NCBI GenBank assembly: GCA_035236585.1
Contig: CP141127.1
Span: forward strand, 64,027,495 to 64,091,494
Origin: Warburgia ugandensis
Taxonomy: Eukaryota; Streptophyta; Magnoliopsida; Canellales; Canellaceae
Direction: 5' to 3'
Length of the DNA stretch: 64,000 nt
The notes beneath the pieces are model-generated. The model did not search any database and was not told the DNA's origin. It saw nothing but the letters and a program-made list of their open reading frames with translations. A program made the translations under genes and the position numbers. Within the stretch, counting starts at the first letter, position 1. Each line of letters begins with the position of its first letter. Of the stretch, positions 1-10,271 are shown piece after piece.

Positions 1-1012
1 ACAGCATCCATCTAACGGATCGTTCCCAAGAGCTCTTGTTTATGGGGTCTGACCGTACTTGCATGACCAAAGGTAAACCCATGCAGATGAAGTACACGAA
101 GTGCCTAGATGATTGGTGATCCAAACTAATCATCATCTGCCAGATCTTAGATAAGCCATGAAAAAGACTGGTCCTAGCTACTAGTGGTGATGTAAGGAAT
201 CTTTAATAAAACATTGGCCAATTGGGAAGTTTGAACCTTGGATCATTCGCTTGAGACGATTATCCAAAAGCTATTCTTTCTTTCAATTGAAACTGTTAGG
301 AATTCTCCACCGATTGAACTCGTAAACCTTGGCCATTGATTAGGACCGGATGGTTGTGCCTCTCGATTGGATTGGTTATACACCGAGTATCAGTGTTTGG
401 TCTTCGAATATTCCTTCGATTAAAGAATTTCATACAGAAATGGGGATTAGGTGAAGTAGTAGGCATTATTTGGTGCTTATGTTTTCCACTTTTGCCCCCT
501 GTTAAGGAAGCCTAATTGAAGGGCGTGACCTCCATTCTGTCAATGCAAAATGAGATTCCTTTCGGTGCTTCTAGTTATAGGGGGCAGGAGAAAAAAGTCG
601 CAAACGTTTGTTAGAATAGTCAAGGCGTTCAATGCAGGCTGCCGGAATGGGTGGAGGGATGCTGCCGGAATTAATGGATGACTTTTGTTAACCTTGTTAC
701 ACCTTCAATTAAGGGCCAAAGGTTGACATTAATGACTCCAAGATATCTTCCTTTTCTTTTCTTTATTTATTTTATTTTTAAGTGCAAGATTCATTATAAA
801 CAAAAGACAATGCGATCATACATGATTCCTCTTACATCATTCAAAAGAGCCAAGCCTATCAAAGTATCCGAAGATTGTGAAGAAGAGGCCCTTGTTGCGG
901 AAAAATTTGCTGCCTATTCACCTATTAGTATATATGATTAAATGACACTTTCATGCCTTGAAGCATCCTTTCTTAGTTATCTTGAATTTGAATGACTTAA
1001 TTTCCAGCAGCT
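1..1012. other. Unassigned left flank
   Basis: I recognise no gene or element here. An 87-codon frame at 678-941 (+) resembles no family I know and looks like chance. The last bases adjoin the hAT target-site duplication, so this segment and the sequence right of 12508 were contiguous before the hAT inserted. It may therefore be part of the same old LINE-bearing region, but I see no LINE motif in it. Confidence 0.4.
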
Positions 1013-1035
1013 CTTGAACCCTATGTGGTTAGAGG
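1013..1035 (+). repeat. Left TSD and terminal inverted repeat of the hAT
   Basis: CTTGAACC (1013-1020) is the target duplication; the 15-bp inverted repeat starts at 1021. A GC-rich subterminal motif, gcgcctaggcgc, follows directly. Confidence 0.85.
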
Positions 1036-1104
1036 AGCGCCTAGGCGCAAGTCGAAAGCCCATTGTCTGAGTGGGTAAGAGTCATAGGGTATAATCAAAC
1101 ATTC

Positions 1105-2435
1105 CATTTCAGTTTTATGTTTCTTTGCCATAGATTTAAGTTTTTTTTTTTTTCATATTTTTTCTCTTTTTCAAAAATATCAGTTACGAAAATTGATTTT
1201 ATTTTTATTTTGTATTTCTTCATTGAAATATATTTCTATCCATATTTATAGCTTTCCCATGTTTGTGTGTGCATGTGTGATGTTTTTGTCATTTTTTTTT
1301 TTTTTGTATTTTAAGGTTATTTTTAAATTTTTTTGAAAATTACAGTTACAAAAGTTGAAATTTTTTGCTTTTTTATCTTTATTCATTGAAATATATTTCC
1401 ATCCATATATATATTTTTATAGCTTCATCTTGCTTGTGATTATGTGTGTTGTCCTTTTTCATGGGTTTTTGTGTTTTAATGTTATTTTTTCAATTATAAA
1501 AAAATAATAGTTATAGAAATTGAAAAAAGTTTGTTTTTTGTGTTTATTAGTTGAAACATATTTTCATCCACATATATAGCTTCCCCTTGCTTGTGAGGAC
1601 ATGTGTGATGTCATTTTTCATGATTTTTTTTTGTGTTTTAATGTTATTTTTAAAAAATTTCTAAAAATAACAGCTACAGAAATTGATTTTTTAATTATTA
1701 TATGTATTTATTAGTTAAAACATATTTTCATCCGCATATATAGCTTTCCCTTGCTTGTGAGGACATGTGTAATGTCCTTTTTCATTTTTTTGTATTTTTA
1801 ATGTTATTTTTTTTCTTCAATTTTTCCAAAAATAATTGTTGCAAAATTTGAAATATTTTCACCTTTTTCTATTTATTAGCTAACACATATTTCCATCCAC
1901 ATATAGTTTCTCCTTCTTGTGAGGACATGTGTGACGTTCATCCACATATAGTTTCTCCTTCTTGTGAGGACATGTGTGACGTTCTTTTCATGGTTTTTTG
2001 TGTTTTAATGTTATTTTTTATTTTTTTTGAAAATTATAGTTATCGAAATTTAAAAAATTGTATTATTAGTTTAAACATATCTTCATCCACATATATAGCT
2101 TCCCCTTGCTTGTGACGACATGTGTGATGCCCTTTTCCAACTTTTTTTGTGATTTAGTGTCATTTTTAATTTTTTTTTGAAAATAATAGTTACAAAAATT
2201 AAAATAAAATTGTATTTATTAGTTGAAACATATTTTCATTCACATATATAGCTTCCCCTTACTTGTGAGGACATGTGTGATGTTCTTAGTTTAAGATATT
2301 TTGTATTTTAAGGTTATGTTTTTAATTTTTTGGAAATAATAGTTACAGTAATAAGTTTTATTTTTTGTTTTTTTTACATTTACTCTTTCAAACTTATTCT
2401 CATTCACATATATAGCTTCTCATTAGTTGTGTGAA
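1105..2435 (+). repeat. Degenerate tandem array, about 8 units of 155-165 bp
   Basis: The phrase catccacatatatagcttcc followed by cttgtgaggacatgtgtgatg recurs with anchors near 1238, 1401, 1566, 1730, 1895, 2085, 2238 and 2402. Units are separated by T-rich sequence and a conserved aatagttacagaaattga motif. One unit carries an internal 45-bp duplication (1894-1938 and 1939-1983). The array lies in the hAT 5' subterminal region, between the inverted repeat and the transposase. It is AT-rich and non-coding; the short frames in it are chance. Confidence 0.85.
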
Positions 2436-2567
2436 GTGAATTATGATTTTATGAAAGTACCCACACTTTTCTACTTTCTACTTTCTAAACCTAAAATTTA
2501 AAGACATCATCATCAATGGTATTCAAATTCAGACACTTCATGTTCATTAGCTATTTTCAGATCTACA

Positions 2568-2890
2568 GACCTGGGGTGGGAGTATGAAGAGCTAGAATTC
2601 CAGGTGATAAAAACACAATTTGGTGCAAATTGTGTGGGAACAAGTATAATGGTGGGATTTATATGCTAAAACAACATTTGGCTAGAGGGCATAGGAATGC
2701 TAAAAATGCAACAAGGTCACCTCTAATATATTAAAGAGAATAAATGACTCAAAGAAGAGGAAGGATAAAAGAGATAGAATTATTATGGGGCAAACATGAC
2801 TAGAGAATTTGTTTGAGATTCATGAGGACTATGAAGTTGTTGATCTTTATGTTGACACTGACAGTGGGAGACTAGCTGGCAGTGGTAGTG
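2568..2890 (+). pseudogene. hAT transposase, N-terminal BED zinc-finger part
   Basis: A frame beginning near 2568 reads D-x-x-W-E-Y-E-E-L. After a frameshift it continues as a BED-type finger: W-C-K-L-C at 2621-2635, then N-G-G-I-Y-x-L-K-Q-H-L-A and a final H. The Cys-x2-Cys and His pattern is typical of plant hAT transposases, where this domain binds DNA near the transposon ends. The frame then runs through an acidic and Ser/Gly-rich linker to 2890, where the retroelement composite interrupts it. The same frame resumes at 9902 if one copy of the 5-bp duplication is removed. The frameshift and the insertion make it a pseudogene. Confidence 0.85.
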
Positions 2891-4712
2891 TGACTACCCG
2901 GGTTTTTTTTTAATTTTTTATGATGCAAGTTTGATAAAAAGGCGAGATCTCTTGTTTTAGAAATATGAAATGCATGAAATTCTTTTGGTTTTGGAAAGCA
3001 ATCTTTCGTATAAAACCCCGAGTGTCAAAACACATTTTCAAATTATATAGCCATGGCATAATTTTAAATCAACACTATTCCCAAGAAAGTGTTAGTCACA
3101 GCCTCAATTACAGAGAGTAACTACAATCAAGTAACATTAAAAGATAAGGTAGGGGTTTACTTGTACTTAATCTGGGTGTCTTCTGTCACAGGCATACCCT
3201 GTCCTTAAGTGTTTACTTTGTGTCTGAAAAATGTTGAGGATTAGGTGAGTATATACTATACTCAGTAGGAGTCCATCACTACTAGTTTTACAATACATGC
3301 TATGTTTAAAATCATATGCTCTTTAAAACATGTGCATGTTTGAATACTCATGTTCAATATCGATATTAAAAACCATTTTCGAATTGGAATATTGACGACT
3401 TAAAGAATCACATAATCCAAGTCAAAAGTATCATATATATATATATATATCATAAACATAATGATATGCATAAGATGCTCAATTGAATCCAACTCATGGA
3501 TATATGGTATGGTCGACCATCCTCATGTCATGCCATATGCAATGCAAGTAAATCCTCAAAAACATAGGGCCCACTATGCCCACGATCTCCTCACCGTGTG
3601 GTCCTCGGGTACCTGGGGACACAGGATCATAGCCTCCACGGGGCATATGACACTTCTTCGTTGTAAATCATGCAATTTATGTAATCGGTTGCAAAACATG
3701 CATGCAATGCATAAAATCTGCTCATGCTAGTCTTGTATTCAAAGTCATAACCTTGATTAGAAGCCTGACAGCCTAGAAGCCTGCTAACCTAGAAGCCTGA
3801 TAGCCTATAAGCCTGCTAGCCTAGAAGCTTGTCATCTCTCTCTAGCCTGCCCTCATCAGCCCGCCCTCATCGGCCAAGGCTACACTTATCATGCAGACAA
3901 GAATCTTTTTTCAAAACATGTCTATGCATAATATATTTGTCATATGCATGCTAAATTCATTTATGAAATCAATTCATGCTAAACAAGTCATGTAACTTAA
4001 AACTTAAAACATGCATTCTCAAAACAATCATGGGCTCTTTTTAAAAGTCTAGTAGCAATAGAGCACCTACCTGGTTTGGTCACTCTAGCCCCCTTGTCCT
4101 TGTACGCTCCTGAACATGGTTTAAGGGAAAAAGGTTTGCTTGGCCTATTTCTATAGGTTTTAGAATGGTTTATCTCACTACTTAGGCATTAAGGGTTCAT
4201 TCCCATGTCTATGGGCCTCCTAAGGTCCTAACTGGGCCTTGGTATCATAAGGTCTACAAAGGTTTAGTGGCCCCGCACCACTATCATAGTTTAAGGGTCG
4301 TGCCTACCTTAGATAGGGCCTTGATTAGCTATTTTATGGTTTGGGTGTATCTGCATTGTCGATACAGACACAACGCCTTTCGCGGCGCCTCAATCGGAGC
4401 CCTAGAACTCAAGTTATGGGCAATTTAATATTTAGTGTACATAGAAGGCCATACGAGGTGGAAAGCCCGGGATGCTAATGCATCCCGCGTCAGCGACACG
4501 TGCCCCATCGGGCACGTTTGCAGAAGCACCGAGCTTCCACCCTTCTTTTTCGTTTGAAGGCGCGTCCATGGACACGCCCACTGGTTTCTCTCTAATGCGG
4601 TCGACGCGTTTTCATCCGATGGTGATTGGGGCATCCTTGGGACGCTTTGGTTCGACCCTGTAGAACCAGTACGCCCCAGGCACCTTCCCTGGGTCCCTTG
4701 TGGCTCCCTAGA
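2891..4712 (-). mobile_element. Partial chromovirus LTR, 3' end present, 5' part lost
   Basis: The left edge TGACTACCCGGG is the reverse complement of a chromovirus LTR 3' end. About 60 bp inside is a cgagatctct block that also occurs just inside the LTR end at 32620. The segment near 4350-4400, read on the minus strand, contains a gaggcg...gcgttgtg motif shared with the Tekay-like LTRs at 6030 and 54310. These shared landmarks place it in the same broad LTR family, in minus orientation. At 4712 it stops abruptly where the plus-strand element begins. The bases before 2891 (tagtg, 2886-2890) recur at 9897-9901. Confidence 0.7.
3758..3833 (+). repeat. Short tandem repeat, 16-18 bp unit
   Basis: About four to five imperfect copies of agcctgctagcctaga. 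It lies in the partial LTR and is non-coding. Confidence 0.7.
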
Positions 4713-7700
4713 TGTAATATCCTTAATTTTTAAGATAAAAATAGGAAATTATTAAATAAATTAAAATAAAAATTTATGGATGAAATTATTTCCTGAAAAC
4801 ATAATAATTAGAAAGTGCTCGTCGATACGAATCCAACGCCACCAAGAACGCGAGAAACGGAGCTCAAACGAGGGAGTTATGAGCCGTCAAAGTTGTAAGG
4901 GCAAAATGGTCTTTTGACAGAAACGTGTTACACAGGGGTCCAAATTGATAACGGCACCCCTGTCTACACACGTCTCTACCAGTCCGGCGAAATCGCCGGA
5001 GAGACATGGGAAGAGACGTGTGGGGAAGAGTTTCTCTTCCCCAAGACTCTAAAACCCTATATCTATGCTCCTCTAGGAGCCAAAACGCTCCACTTTGAGC
5101 GTTTTCCATGAATGCTACGCAAAACCCTAGATCTGTAAAAACTTGAATTTTCCGGCGAGTGGAGCCCCGGCAACACGAGCAACTCCGGCCAGGTGCAAGG
5201 TAAGCCTCAAAACCTATGTTTTTCTATATTTATTAATTAGGAAATTAATTAGGAAAACGTTTAAAAATTTTGGAAAAAAATCAGATTTTTAGGAACTTTG
5301 TGCATGCTACTGTTGGAGTATGATTTCACGGATCAAACCTTGTTCGTTTGAAAATCGCACCGTCCAACTAGTGCACAAGAGACCCAAGAGCATACCCTTT
5401 AAATTTGGGAGTGATCCAACGGTGGAATTGCCCAGAAAACTCAAAAACCAGTACCTAGGGAGGTTTTTAGGAACTTGGGAAAAATTGTTTAAAAACCATG
5501 GTTTTTGAGAAAATTAGTGCAAAAGGAGGGCATAAATGGATTCTAGAGAGAATTCTGAAGAAAATGGCGCAAAAATCACGCAAAACGGAGCTCTGTAGCT
5601 CCGCCGGAGGCGACCGGAATCCGGTCGTCTTCTCCGGCGTCGTCAACGGCGTCGGCGCCCTGCGCTGACGCCAAGACGCACTCCCTGACGCCCGAGGGAC
5701 GACGTCACATGACGTCGTCGCCGCACGCGTGCGCGGCGCCGCGCGCGTGCGGAGCGTGCGTGGTTGGCTGCCGCGGTGGGACCGGGACGCGGCGCGTCCT
5801 GGCGACCGTGACGCACACGCGCGTGCGTCACGGTGCCGAAGACGCGCGGCGCACGTCCCGTGCGGCGTCTGCGACGCCGTGCGTCTTCGTGCGCCCGTAT
5901 ACGTCGGTATAAACCGGCGGAAAAGGGCGCCTCCGGTTTAAACCACCTTATGGTGGTCCGGCAGGCCCCCTTTTAGCGTAGTTTTCACTAAAACTTGATT
6001 TTTGGGAGCTAGAGAGGTCCAAATCACGATCCGAAAGAGGCGTTGTGACCGTATTGACGACGCGGACCTAGTTTTAACTTAAAAACTTAGAAATGACCAC
6101 TTTTTATTTAGAAAAATTTTAAAATAGTGATGTGACATGTACAGGTGCACTTGAATATACCAATTAAAGGGAGTTATTGGCAAGCTAGTGATCTCACACT
6201 GAGGTAGGTGACGACAACTAATGTTTTGACTTGATTTTAAACCATGTTTAAACATAGCATCATGTGTGATTGTGTTTTAAATTGCGATTTTTATTTACCA
6301 TGGATTTCATGCGACATTGCGTACAGGATGGTTATTCCAAATTGAAATCTTTTACTGAATAAACTTATTTCAAATGCTTTTATAAGCATGATGTTAATTT
6401 GTTATGCTTACTTAGAGACTTATTTCTTATTATATATATAGAAAATGCATGGATTTACATGGAAATGAGAATAGAGGCTTATTAGTGGTCCTTTGATAGG
6501 CTAACCCCAGGATGAGGGGCATGTCTTGGGGATTGCAAGCTATAAGTGCTCTTGAGTTTTAGCATATACATATGATTTCCGTGTTTTATATTTGATGACG
6601 GGTGCTCTCGCCCTGGGCGTCATGCTAGGAGGGATAGGGCCGCCACCCACCTTCCGAGATTATGATGTGATGAGTTTGTGATATGATAGACACCTGCCCA
6701 TAGATGGCATTCGGTAGGGGTTTGGTAACATGGATAGTCCACACTACCGGTCTGAGCCTTTCCATGGGGACAGACGTTAAGTCTCCCGTTATGGTGTCGA
6801 CGGAGAGCGGCGGTGGTTGATACCCATGGAGGGTTGCCACTGCAGCATGATGGCCCATATTCTTGTTATGTGTGCATGTATGATGAGCATGATTATGGAT
6901 GGTATGCACAGGTGTGACGACACTCAGAGGTTGACTATGTGTATTCCTGATCAGGGATGTTAGTGTGATGTGGTGGGACCCATTACCTTAGGGTGCCCTT
7001 ATTCTTGTTGTATGCTCCATTTATTGATTCATGTCATGTTTTAACTCCGTGAATTTCATGTTTTAGCATATGGAATAAATTGGCATTTATTGAACATGGC
7101 ATTATGATATCACTATCTTCATAAATGTTAGATTTTTCATCTGTATTGTTCATTATTTCTTGCATTTATTACATTAATTGTCTATGTACCTACACAAGCG
7201 ATAGCTTCTTTGAGGCATTGCTTTGTTTTGCAATGCCTTAGATCTCGAGCGCGACACCAGGAAAGGAAAAGCGGTTGATAAACCTTGAGAGCTGCTGAAG
7301 ACTAGTTTCCCTATAGTTTTAGAAAGTAATGTGAGTCATTAGAGTGGATTATCATTTGAATTTTATTATGGACTGCATACTTTATATTTGGATGTGATTT
7401 AGATCTTTGGACATATATTGGACATTTATATGGGATGTTATGATGGATAGACCCTGGGCCATATTATTATTGTCTTTTGGACGTTTATTTGATTTAAAAT
7501 AAAGGCGCCTATTTATTTGACGTTGATTTATACGCAGATTATTTAATTATGTTTAAATTACATGTACGCCATTTTGAGAAAGGAAAAAATTAACACCCGG
7601 AGTTTTAAGATAGGTTTAGTAAAATGTTAAATAAATCTTTTCTCATGGGATCCCAAATGCTCTTATTTAAATTGTCAAAAAAAAAAAAAAAATTGTCTTA

Positions 7701-7720
7701 AAAAAATCCGGGGTGTTACA
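4713..7720 (+). repeat. 5' LTR, 3.0 kb
   Basis: It begins TGTAATATCC and ends GGGGTGTTACA, followed after 4 bases by the primer-binding site. It shares many blocks in the same order with the solo LTR at 53227-56032, for example the gaggcgttg...gacgacgcggac block, the taggtgacgacaa block and the gcattgctttgttttgcaatg hairpin near 7213-7233. A strikingly CpG-rich block lies at about 5580-5940. Short frames in that block (5643-5941) come from its GC content and are not genes. The LTR should carry the promoter and polyadenylation signals; I did not locate a TATA box with confidence. Confidence 0.9.
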
Positions 7721-7724
7721 AAGT

Positions 7725-7736
7725 TGGTATCAGAGC
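7725..7736 (+). other. Primer-binding site (initiator tRNA-Met)
   Basis: TGGTATCAGAGC lies four bases after the LTR end. This is the usual minus-strand primer site of plant LTR retrotransposons, complementary to the 3' end of initiator tRNA-Met. Confidence 0.9.
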
Positions 7737-7861
7737 CCAGTCTAGTCCATCATAATCCTTGTGAATGTCCATTTATATGTGAATAACAGTCCATAATAGT
7801 TGTAGAGAGAGAAACTATGAGAGAGGAACTTACACTTAGTGACATGTAAAAATTTTGATAG

Positions 7862-8344
7862 ATGGCTCCTCGGAGAAGGACAAGGTCTACCCCTGCTACA
7901 CCCGTAGCTCCACCTGCTGAGTCCTCTGATCAAGGAGATCGAGATGCCGAGTTATTGAATCGGTTAATGTCAGGACTCGTACCACTTATACAGCAGCAGG
8001 TTAGGACAGCTGTTGACGCAGCTAACCCTAGCCCTATTCCACCACCTAAAGTGGCACCCATGGTTTCGTCAGTTCAGTCCTCACAACCAGTACAGGAACC
8101 ATCAGTACCTAGAGCCACGGAGGGTGATGCTACGAGTGACTCTAGGAAGACTGACAAATTACTAGAGAGGTTTCAAAAGATGGTAAAACCCTTTTATGGC
8201 GATGGTAACACGGAGGAGGCCGAGAGATGGTTATTTGAGGCGGAGAGGACATTCGACGCTATGAAGATCTCACCAGATGATCAAGTTAGAGTAGCCTCCT
8301 ACCTGCTGAAAGGTGAGGCCGGCTTCTGGTGGCAGACTTTCACA
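7862..8344 (+). pseudogene. Gag remnant of the Tekay-like element
   Basis: The frame opens at ATG 7862, about 125 bp after the primer site, the normal place for gag. The N-terminus is basic (MAPRRRTR), then Pro/Ser-rich. The second half holds the retrotransposon gag core: F-x-K-M-x-K-P-F-Y-G-D-G-N, then E-A-E-R-W-L, and L-L-K-G-E-A-G-F-W-W around residues 100-160. Gag forms the particle that packages element RNA. Homology stops just after the W-W motif, about halfway through a normal gag. The remaining residues to the stop at 8380 belong to unrelated sequence. The zinc knuckle and protease are missing. Confidence 0.85.
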
Positions 8345-8650
8345 CTCACCCTGGCACACTATTCGGACGTATGCACATGAGCCTGGTTGCAGTGCAACTA
8401 AGGCGCACGCGTATACTAGAAACCGTAGAGCGCGCATTCTAGAACCGCGAAATGCAGGACCCTAGGCACTACAATTGGGTCGTCCATTAAGGCGCAACCT
8501 TGAAAAATCCAATTTCGGAGCCTATATAACTCCGCTTGACAAGCCAAAAGGACCGTTGCGTCCGTAATTTTGACACGGACCCAATTATACAATAAAATGC
8601 AGGACATTCTTAGATAAAGATCAACCTAAAAATATCAGAGAGTAACCCCT
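8345..8650 (+). other. Non-homologous linker between gag and RT
   Basis: About 300 bp that is neither gag, protease nor RT replaces roughly 1.5 kb of the element. It has internal echoes: aaatgcaggac at 8450-8460 and 8595-8605, taaggcgca near 8398 and 8489, and an inverted pair aattgggtc / gacccaatt near 8474 and 8579. A tatataa lies at 8522-8528. No frame in it resembles a known protein. Confidence 0.6.
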
Positions 8651-9843
8651 AGAAACCAACAAACCATATAGGATGGCTCCAGCAGAGTTGAGAGAACTTC
8701 AGGTACAATTGCAAGAGTTACTGGATAAGGGCTTCATCAGGCCGAGTGGATCACCATGGGGAGCACCAGTCCTTTTCGTGAAGAAAAAGGATGGATCACT
8801 GAGACTATGCATTGATTATCGGTTGTTGAATGGTGTTACTATAAAGAACCGATACCCTTTGCCACGCATAGATGATTTATTTGATCAGCTCCAATCGGCA
8901 CAAGTGTTCTCCAAGATAGATCTGAGGTCGTGGTATCATCACCGAGGGTTAGAGAAGAGGATATCTCGAAGACCGCCTTTAGGAGTCGTTATGGTCATTA
9001 TGAGTTTCTAGTGATGCCGTTTGGATTGACGAACGCACTGCGGTGTTCATGGATCTAATGAATCGTGTTTTTCGAGCTTATTTGGATAAGTTCGTGATTG
9101 TATTTGTGGATGACATCTTGATTTATTCGCCTAGTCATGAGACACATAGAGAGCATCTCCACACGGTATTAGACACACTTCGTCGACATCAGTTGTATGC
9201 CAAGTTCAGTAAGTGTGATTTTTGGCTAGACCAAGTGCATTTCTTAGGCCACGTCATATCTAAGGATGGAGTGGCCGTGGATTCAACAAAGGTAGAGGCA
9301 GTACTACACTGGGAGAGGCCCAAGACAGTGACTGAGATACGCAGTTTTCTCGGTTTAGCAGGGTATTATCGTCGTTTTATAGAGGGATTCTCTAAGATCG
9401 CATTACCATTGACCACCCTGACTAGGAAAGACACTCAATTTGTATGGACCGAGGCTTGCGAGGAGAGCTTCCAAGAGCTCAAGAGGAGACTTACTACTGC
9501 TCCGGTATTGACCTTACCATCTGGGGCAGGCGGTTATGTAGTTTATTGTGACGCCTCTGGCAAGGGATTAGGAGCAGTGTTGATGCAACATGGGAAGGTA
9601 ATTGCCTATGCGTCTAGACAGCTGAAGACACATGAGGTAAATTACCCAACACATGACCTGGAATTAGCAGCCGTGGTATTTGCGTTGAAGTCCTGGAGAC
9701 ATTATCTTTATGGTGAGAGATTTGAGGTATTCACTGATCATAAGAGCCTCAAGTACTTCTTTACTCAGAGTGAATTGAATATGAGGCAGCGCAGATGGAT
9801 GGAGTATCTCAAGGACTTCGACTTCACCATACAGTACCATCCT
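8651..9843 (+). pseudogene. Reverse transcriptase and RNase H remnant
   Basis: RT begins with P-Y-R-M-A-P-A-E-L near 8650, then [23 protein letters not shown] and L-C-I-D-Y-R, the conserved Ty3 RT start. A frameshift lies near 8930 (K-I-D-L-R-S then out of frame) and another near 9036, just before V-F-M-D-L-M-N. The catalytic box F-V-D-D-I-L is intact near 9106. RNase H follows with Y-C-D-A-S-x-K-G-L-G, then T-H-D-L-E-L-A-A and F-T-D-H-K-S-L-K (about 9545-9755), so the D-E-D residues are visible. The sequence stops at Y-H-P-G, just before the usual end of RNase H. Integrase and chromodomain are lost. Confidence 0.9.
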
Positions 9844-9896
9844 GGGAGTAACAAGAGGTCGTGCCAGATCCCTCACCTAGACCTCTTGCTAAGGAC
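9844..9896 (+). other. Templated filler at the retroelement/hAT junction
   Basis: This 53-bp stretch contains a direct copy of hAT flank (gggagtaacaagaggtc at 9844-9860, identical to 9913-9929). It also contains an inverted copy (cctagacctcttg at 9876-9888, the reverse complement of 9921-9933). RNase H homology ends where the first copy begins. The pattern suggests end-joining repair with template switching. Confidence 0.65.
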
Positions 9897-9901
9897 TAGT
9901 G

Positions 9902-10240
9902 GAATTGTTATTGGGAGTAACAAGAGGTCTAGGAGTAGACTAAGTAGTATAAAGGGACTTCTTGATATTCACTTTGCCCCTAATCCCGAGAGGGATCTTT
10001 TGTAGCAGACAACAATAAATAATGCATATAAGAAGGAGCTCAGAACGAGAGCATGTGATTACATTGCAAGTTGGTTTTACAATAATGACATTGCCTTCAA
10101 TGCCGCTCAGTATCAATCATTTCCATGTTTGAGGTGATTGCAAAACATGGTCCAGATACATATTCTTTTTTTTGGTTTTCTTTTATATATTAGTACTTTT
10201 TATGCATGTTTTTTTAGTTAAAGAATATCTAACTTGTGTG

Positions 10241-10271
<31 letters not shown>

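Larger units (their letters stand above)
4713..9896 (+). mobile_element. Truncated Tekay/Del-type chromovirus (Ty3/gypsy)
   Basis: Order along the plus strand: a 5' LTR (4713-7720), a primer-binding site, a gag start, an unexplained linker, then RT and RNase H. RNase H breaks off near 9843. Integrase, chromodomain, polypurine tract and 3' LTR are absent, so the right half was deleted. The junction with hAT sequence is patched by a filler. The RT motif and the LTR ends (TGTAATATCC...GGGGTGTTACA) support the chromovirus assignment. Similar but minus-oriented copies lie at 17.8, 32.6 and 59 kb. Confidence 0.85.

Noticed and set aside
5643..5941. Several Arg/Ala-rich frames on both strands
   Set aside because: They are produced by the CpG-rich block of an LTR; all frames are open because of GC content.
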